Below are positions 6,590 through 10,407 of a DNA stretch of 10,407 bases, piece by piece. Both the position numbers and the translations under genes were made by a program. The DNA comes from Actinomycetota bacterium. GTDB taxonomy: Bacteria > Actinomycetota > Actinomycetes > Actinomycetales > Angustibacteraceae. Each line of letters begins with the position of its first letter. Within the stretch, counting starts at the first letter, position 1. The notes under the pieces are model-generated. The model saw nothing but the letters and a program-made list of their open reading frames with translations, was not told the DNA's origin and searched no databases. The stretch covers positions 1 through 10,407 of the forward strand of contig JACMOY010000014.1 in the NCBI GenBank assembly GCA_014377795.1. Reading direction: 5' to 3'.

Positions 6590-8143
6590 ATGAAGCGCAC
6601 TGTCCTGGTCAGCGCCGCACTGCTGGGTTCGCTGGCGCTCGCAGCGCCCTGGTCGGCCGCCGCGGCACCGGCGGCCGACGGTGGCCGCGACGCCGCGGTC
6701 GCCCGCGCCACGGGGCTGGCCCGGGGCCACGGCACGGCCTTCGGGCTCGACGCCGAGCAGGGGCTGAGTGCTCGCGACGTCGTCATCGACGCCAGCGGCG
6801 CCCAGCACGTCCGGTTCGACCGCACCTGGCGGGGGCTGCCCGTCGTGGCCGGTGACCTCGTCGTGCACTCCACCTCGTCCGGTGCCTGGGCCGGAGCGTC
6901 CGCTGCGGCATTGCGCGTGGTCCCGGTGTCGGGTGAGGGCACCGTCTCGGCCGCCGGGGCACGCTCTGCGCTCGTGGCGCGCTACCCGGCCGACGCCGTG
7001 GTCTCCACTGCGCAGCGGGTGGTCGACGCGCGAGCGGGTGCCGGACGTCTGGCCTGGCGGGCGACGGTCAGCGGGGTGGGAGCCGACCAGACGCCGTACG
7101 ACGACGTGCTCGTCGTCGACGCCGTCACCGGTGCCGTCTCGCTGGTGACCAAGGGGGTCAAGGAGGGCCAGGGCACGGGCGTCTACGTCGGCAGCGTCGC
7201 GTTCACCACCACACCGGCCAGCGGCGGCACGACGCTCACCGACAATGGACGCGGCGGTCAGCGGACCATCGACATGCTGAACCGCCAGGGCGGCAAGGGC
7301 CAGTCGTTCGTCGACGCCGACGACAGCTGGGGCACCGGCAGCGCGTCGAACCGGCAGAGCGCGGCCGCCGACGCGCACTACGGCGCCGAGCGGACCTGGG
7401 ACTTCTACTTCAACACCTATGGCCGCAACGGGATCAAGAACGACGGCGTGGGCGCGCTGTCGCGGGTGCACTACGGCAGCAGCTACAACAACGCGTTCTG
7501 GAGCGACAGCTGCTTCTGCATGACCTACGGCGACGGCGTCTCGAACGCCCGGCCGCTGACCGAGCTCGACGTGGCCGGCCACGAGATGTCGCACGGCGTG
7601 ACCTCGGCCACCGCGAACCTGAACTACTCCGGTGACGCCGGTGGCCTGAACGAGGCGACCAGCGACATCTCCGGCACGATGGTCGAGTTCACCGCGAACA
7701 ACGCCGCCGACGTCGGTGACTACCAAATCGGCGAGCTGATCAACATCAACGGCAACGGCACCCCGCTGCGGTACATGGACCGCCCCTCGCGTGATACCCG
7801 CAGCGTCGACTGCTGGTCGACGTCGGTCGCCGCTCTCGACCCGCACTACTCCTCGGGTGTGGGCAACCACCTGTTCTACCTGCTCGCCGAGGGCAGCGGC
7901 GCCAAGACCCTCAACGGCGTCACCTACAACAGCCCCACCTGCAACAGCACGACCACCTCGGGGATCGGGCGCGACGCGGCGAGCTTCATCTGGTACCGAG
8001 CCCTGACGGTCTACATGACGAGCACGACGACCTACCCGCAGGCCCGGGCCGCCACGCTGCAGGCCGCCACCGACAAGTACGGCGTCTCCAGCCCCCAGTA
8101 CGCGGCGACCGCCGCGGCGTGGAGCGCCGTCGGGGTCAGCTGA
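6590..8143 (+). CDS. Secreted M4 (thermolysin-like) zinc metallopeptidase
   Basis: The 517-residue product is a neutral protease precursor. Residues 1-26 form a Sec-type signal peptide (K2 and R3, then a hydrophobic core, then Ala-rich cleavage sites); there is no twin-arginine pair, so the nearby Tat genes are probably not its exporter. Residues about 28-190 are a propeptide with FTP- and PepSY-like parts that would act as chaperone and inhibitor. The mature enzyme has HEMSH (331-335; zinc ligands H331 and H335, catalytic E332), the third ligand E355 in GGLNEATSD, and H419 in DPHYSSG, matching thermolysin His231. All catalytic residues are present. Cys308, 310, 408 and 451 could form disulfides. 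There is no C-terminal accessory domain. A weak AAAAGGG precedes the ATG. It faces the exonuclease gene and overlaps its 3' end by 8 bp. Confidence 0.95.
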   Translation: MKRTVLVSAALLGSLALAAPWSAAAAPAADGGRDAAVARATGLARGHGTAFGLDAEQGLSARDVVIDASGAQHVRFDRTWRGLPVVAGDLVVHSTSSGAWAGASAAALRVVPVSGEGTVSAAGARSALVARYPADAVVSTAQRVVDARAGAGRLAWRATVSGVGADQTPYDDVLVVDAVTGAVSLVTKGVKEGQGTGVYVGSVAFTTTPASGGTTLTDNGRGGQRTIDMLNRQGGKGQSFVDADDSWGTGSASNRQSAAADAHYGAERTWDFYFNTYGRNGIKNDGVGALSRVHYGSSYNNAFWSDSCFCMTYGDGVSNARPLTELDVAGHEMSHGVTSATANLNYSGDAGGLNEATSDISGTMVEFTANNAADVGDYQIGELININGNGTPLRYMDRPSRDTRSVDCWSTSVAALDPHYSSGVGNHLFYLLAEGSGAKTLNGVTYNSPTCNSTTTSGIGRDAASFIWYRALTVYMTSTTTYPQARAATLQAATDKYGVSSPQYAATAAAWSAVGVS

Positions 8144-9056
8144 GCGCGGTCTGCGCGGCAGCGAGCACGCGGTTGACGCTGCTGCGCAGACCCCAGCGGT
8201 CGGCGAGCTCGGCCAGGGCCAGGACGTCGGCCGGGTCACCCGGCAGGGTGTCGTCGACGGCCGCGAGCGGGATGTCGCGGACGACGTCGACGACCGTGGG
8301 TGCGACGGCCAGGTAGTCGCGCGCCGCGACCAGCTTGGCCAGCTGCCCGGGGCTGATGCCGGCGTCCCGGGCGTCGACCGCGGCCAGCAGGGCGGCGAGC
8401 CCGCCGTAGCGCCGCAGCAGGCCGACGGCGGTCTTCTCACCGACGCCCGCCACGCCGGGCAGCCCGTCGCTCGGGTCACCGCGCAGCACCGCCATCTGCG
8501 CGTAGTCGCGGCCGGTCGCCACGCCGTACCTGGCCTGCAGCCACGGCTGGGTCACGACGTCGAGGTTGCGCACGCCCTTACCGGTGTACAGCACCCGCAC
8601 CGACCGCTCGTCGTCGACGACCTGGAACAGGACGCGGTCGCCGGTGACCACGTCGACGGGCCGCCCCGCCGCTCCGGCCCGCTCGGCCAGCGTCGCCATG
8701 ACGTCGTCCGCCTCGAAGCCGGGGTGGCCGAGGCGCGCGATCCCCAGTGCATGCAGCACCTCGACGATCACCGGCACCTGGGGCGCCAGCGTGTCGGGCG
8801 TCAGCTCGGCGTCGCCGGCGGGGGTGAGCCGCTGCTGCTTGTACGACGGGATCGCGTCGACCCGAAAGGCCGGCCGCCAGTCGTCGTCCCAGCAGGCCAC
8901 CAGCTCGGTGGGGCGGTAGGCCGTGACCAGGGTGGCGATCATGTCCAGGAACCCGCGGACCGCGTTGACCGGCGTCCCGTCGGGGGCCGTCACCGACTCG
9001 GGGACGCCGAAGTACGCGCGGTAGTACAGCGACGCGGAGTCCAGCAGCATCAGCAC
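8136..9056 (-). CDS. Stand-alone 5'-3' exonuclease (polymerase I N-terminal / FEN-like)
   Basis: The roughly 306-residue product matches the 5'-nuclease domain of DNA polymerase I without a polymerase, like M. tuberculosis Rv2090. It would trim flaps or RNA primers during lagging-strand synthesis and repair. Visible metal-ligand motifs are D6 in LLDSAS, E115/D117/D118 in FEADD, D140 in TGD, and D194/D197 in GDPSD, followed by a helix-hairpin-helix (GVAGVGEKTA, 201-210). The YKQQR segment (72-76) is the usual substrate-binding arch. One ligand is missing: residue 142 is Val where the family has Asp (TGDRD). The start is uncertain. GTG 9056 is preferred because the conserved N-terminus begins at once and CAGGAT lies 6 bases upstream; ATG 9050 and GTG 9071 are in-frame alternatives. 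It is convergent with the protease gene and divergent from the Lrp gene. Confidence 0.9.
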   Translation of the reverse strand: MLMLLDSASLYYRAYFGVPESVTAPDGTPVNAVRGFLDMIATLVTAYRPTELVACWDDDWRPAFRVDAIPSYKQQRLTPAGDAELTPDTLAPQVPVIVEVLHALGIARLGHPGFEADDVMATLAERAGAAGRPVDVVTGDRVLFQVVDDERSVRVLYTGKGVRNLDVVTQPWLQARYGVATGRDYAQMAVLRGDPSDGLPGVAGVGEKTAVGLLRRYGGLAALLAAVDARDAGISPGQLAKLVAARDYLAVAPTVVDVVRDIPLAAVDDTLPGDPADVLALAELADRWGLRSSVNRVLAAAQTALS

Positions 9057-9062
9057 GCCGCC

Positions 9063-9080
9063 ATCCTGCACCAGTACAGT
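9063..9080. promoter_or_regulatory. Divergent promoter region between exonuclease and Lrp genes
   Basis: TACAGT at 9075-9080 (+ strand) matches TAnnnT and lies 7 bases before the Lrp-family ATG at 9088. On the - strand CAGGAT (9068-9063) is a weaker -10-like hexamer 6 bases before the exonuclease GTG at 9056. The whole gap is 31 bp, so each promoter's upstream part would lie inside the opposite gene, and the two polymerases should interfere. Neither gene has a ribosome binding site, which fits leaderless transcripts. Confidence 0.5.
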
Positions 9081-9087
9081 CGCCGGA

Positions 9088-9528
9088 ATGGAGGACACCG
9101 ACCGCGAGATCGTCCGGCTGCTGGCCCGTGACGGCCGGATGAGCTTCACCGACCTGGCCAAGGCCACCGGGCTCTCGACGTCGGCCGTGCACCAGCGGGT
9201 GCGCCGTCTGGAGCAGCGCGGTGTCATCACCGGGTACGTCGCCACCGTGTCGACCGAGGCCATCGGGCTACCGCTGACGGCGTTCATCAGCGTCACCCCG
9301 CTCGACCCGGCGGCGCCGGACGACGCCCCCGACAAGCTCGCGCACCTGACCGAGATCGAGGCCTGCCACAGCGTCGCGGGCGAGGAGTCGTACATCCTCA
9401 AGGTGCGCGTCGGGACGCCGGGCCAGCTCGAGTCGCTGCTGGCCCGCATCCGCTCGGCGGCCAACGTCGCGACCCGCACGACCGTCGTCCTGTCGACCCC
9501 GTACGAGGCGCGACCGCCCGCGGTCTGA
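9088..9528 (+). CDS. Lrp/AsnC family transcriptional regulator
   Basis: This 146-residue protein has the standard two-domain plan. An N-terminal helix-turn-helix lies at about 19-46 (FTDLAKATGLSTSAVHQRV region). A C-terminal RAM/AsnC ligand-binding domain lies at about 62-137, with a beta-strand-rich AFISVTPL segment and a GEESYILKV segment. Members bind DNA as dimers or octamers and often sense amino acids; the ligand here cannot be read. The ATG start follows TACAGT by 7 bases with no ribosome binding site. It is divergent from the exonuclease gene and tail-to-tail with the KamA-like gene. Lrp-family genes often control an adjacent gene, so the aminomutase is a plausible but unproven target, and self-regulation is common. 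A short hairpin (GACCGC at 9512-9517, GCGGTC at 9520-9525) immediately precedes the stop codon. Confidence 0.93.
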   Translation: MEDTDREIVRLLARDGRMSFTDLAKATGLSTSAVHQRVRRLEQRGVITGYVATVSTEAIGLPLTAFISVTPLDPAAPDDAPDKLAHLTEIEACHSVAGEESYILKVRVGTPGQLESLLARIRSAANVATRTTVVLSTPYEARPPAV

Positions 9529-9655
9529 CGCTCAGCGGCACCCAGTCGCCCTGCCCACGCCGCCTCGCCGGCCTACCTGACGTGGGACGAGCTGCCCGGC
9601 GCGGTGGTGAGCTGTCAGAGCTGGTTCGTCGTGCCGAGCACTGTCGCGGGTCTTC

Positions 9656-10407
9656 TCAGACGGTCGCCAAGGCTTGTGCCGCAGCGGTTTCACGGCTCGC
9701 GGCAGCCTGAGCGTACGCCGCCTCATGCGCGTCGTCGCCGGACGCGTGCTCGCGCCACCACGCCTGGCCCGCCTCGGGCAGGGTGTAGATCGGGTCGTGG
9801 TAGACGTACTCGCGGGCCAGGGCCTCGTCGTCCGACCCCTCGATCGAGGTGCGGTAGTTCTTGGTCCAGTACGACATGCCGCGCTCGGTGTCGTAGGTGT
9901 GCACCTGGTGCACCCACCGCTTGCCGACGTACGGCACGTCGCAGACGATCCGCGGGGTCGAGAACCCCGGCAGGTAGCCCATGATCGCGTGCTGCAGGTG
10001 CTGGGCCTCAGCCAGTGACATCCGCCAGTGCTCGCTGAACGGGATCATGTCGCACAGGTAGAAGTAGTACGGCGTGATGCTGGCCTCGTCCTGCAGCGCG
10101 AAGCACAGGTCGAGCAGCGCGGCGCTGCTGTCGTTGATCCCACGCATCAGCACACCCTGGTTGCGGACGTCACGCACGCCGGCGTCCAGCATCGCCCGGG
10201 CGGCTGCACCCACTGCGGGGGTGAGGGACTGGGCGTGGTTGACGTGGGTGTGGATCGCCAGGTTGACACCGCGCTCACGCGCCACCGAGGCAACCCGGCC
10301 GACGCCCTCGACGACGTCGTCGGCCAGCCAGTGCTGCGGCAGGCCCATCAACGCCTTGGTGGCCAGCCGGATGTCGCGCACGTTCTCGATCTCGAGTAGG
10401 CGCATGA
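9656..10407 (-). CDS. Lysine 2,3-aminomutase-like radical SAM enzyme (N-terminus outside window)
   Basis: The frame is open from the window end to TGA at 9658-9656, giving 249 complete residues; the first visible Met is probably internal. About the C-terminal half of a KamA-family protein is present, so the radical SAM CxxxCxxC cluster is missing. Conserved pieces are IHTHVNHA (51-58), NQGVLMRGIND (82-92), TPYYFYLCDM (111-120) and SEHWR (124-128). KamA enzymes shift the 2-amino group of lysine to carbon 3 using SAM and PLP. D119 and D156 align with Asp293 and Asp330, which hold the lysine side-chain amine in the clostridial enzyme, so a basic substrate is plausible. K162 in PYVGK is the likely PLP lysine but replaces the usual GGGGK. 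There are no C-terminal zinc-site cysteines. The visible end has an Ala-rich tail. The exact substrate is unknown. Confidence 0.87.
   Translation of the reverse strand, partial: MRLLEIENVRDIRLATKALMGLPQHWLADDVVEGVGRVASVARERGVNLAIHTHVNHAQSLTPAVGAAARAMLDAGVRDVRNQGVLMRGINDSSAALLDLCFALQDEASITPYYFYLCDMIPFSEHWRMSLAEAQHLQHAIMGYLPGFSTPRIVCDVPYVGKRWVHQVHTYDTERGMSYWTKNYRTSIEGSDDEALAREYVYHDPIYTLPEAGQAWWREHASGDDAHEAAYAQAAASRETAAAQALATV

Noticed and set aside
6110..8479. 789-residue open frame on the - strand opposite the protease
   Set aside because: It covers the intergenic region and a protease with an intact active site. Its sequence is a low-complexity shadow.
9057..9479. N-terminal extension of the exonuclease frame across the Lrp gene
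   Set aside because: The extra residues are antisense to the Lrp-family gene and have no 5'-nuclease similarity. The conserved LLDSAS start comes right after 9056.
9529..9655. Continuation of the + strand frame after the Lrp stop, encoding a plausible-looking peptide (TWDELPG region)
   Set aside because: It is short, lacks a good start and soon runs antisense into the aminomutase gene. It could be a decayed gene remnant, but nothing supports that beyond appearance.
1..10407. CRISPR array, insertion sequence, tRNA or rRNA gene, toxin-antitoxin or defence system
   Set aside because: No regularly spaced repeats, transposase, terminal repeats, RNA-gene signatures or defence-gene motifs were found on either strand.

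Overview
The window is a GC-rich chromosomal segment whose gene order is typical of actinomycetes: pafC, a small zinc-ribbon gene, a small membrane-protein gene, tatA, tatC, a diacylglycerol-kinase-family gene and helY, all on the + strand. Codons strongly favour G or C in third position. Several genes start directly after a TAnnnT hexamer with no ribosome binding site, another actinobacterial habit. The assignment to Actinomycetota is firm. The gene order hints at Nocardioidaceae or a related family, but the genus cannot be read from the sequence alone.

Layout. Bases 1-771 hold the C-terminal part of PafC, a WYL-domain DNA-damage regulator whose start lies before the window. Bases 860-1485 hold two small unnamed genes, a four-cysteine zinc-ribbon-like protein and a one-helix membrane protein. 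Bases 1531-2645 hold tatA and tatC, the minimal twin-arginine export machine. Bases 2669-3568 hold a lipid kinase of the DgkB/YegS family. Bases 3615-6371 hold a Ski2/HelY-type superfamily 2 helicase. A 218-bp G/C-tract-rich gap with inverted repeats follows. Bases 6590-8143 hold a secreted thermolysin-like (M4) protease. On the - strand, bases 8136-9056 hold a stand-alone 5'-3' exonuclease of the polymerase I N-terminal type. Divergent from it, bases 9088-9528 hold an Lrp/AsnC regulator. Bases 9656-10407 (- strand) hold the C-terminal part of a lysine 2,3-aminomutase-like radical SAM enzyme, cut by the window end.

How the parts relate. The first seven genes look like a conserved housekeeping neighbourhood rather than one functional pathway: DNA-damage regulation, protein export, phospholipid recycling and an RNA/DNA helicase. 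dgk and helY appear to have their own leaderless promoters, so it is probably a stack of overlapping transcripts. In Mycobacterium tuberculosis, helY and the exonuclease gene (Rv2090) also face each other; here the protease gene sits between them. No CRISPR array, insertion sequence, tRNA, rRNA or phage gene was seen, and no new defence-type system.

Points most worth a second look: an Asp-to-Val change at a metal-ligand position of the exonuclease; a Val at the usually Glu position in TatC transmembrane segment 4; a KamA homologue with an altered PLP-lysine motif and no C-terminal cysteines; the repeated TAnnnT-N6/7-start pattern; and convergent stop codons sharing one 8-bp palindrome.
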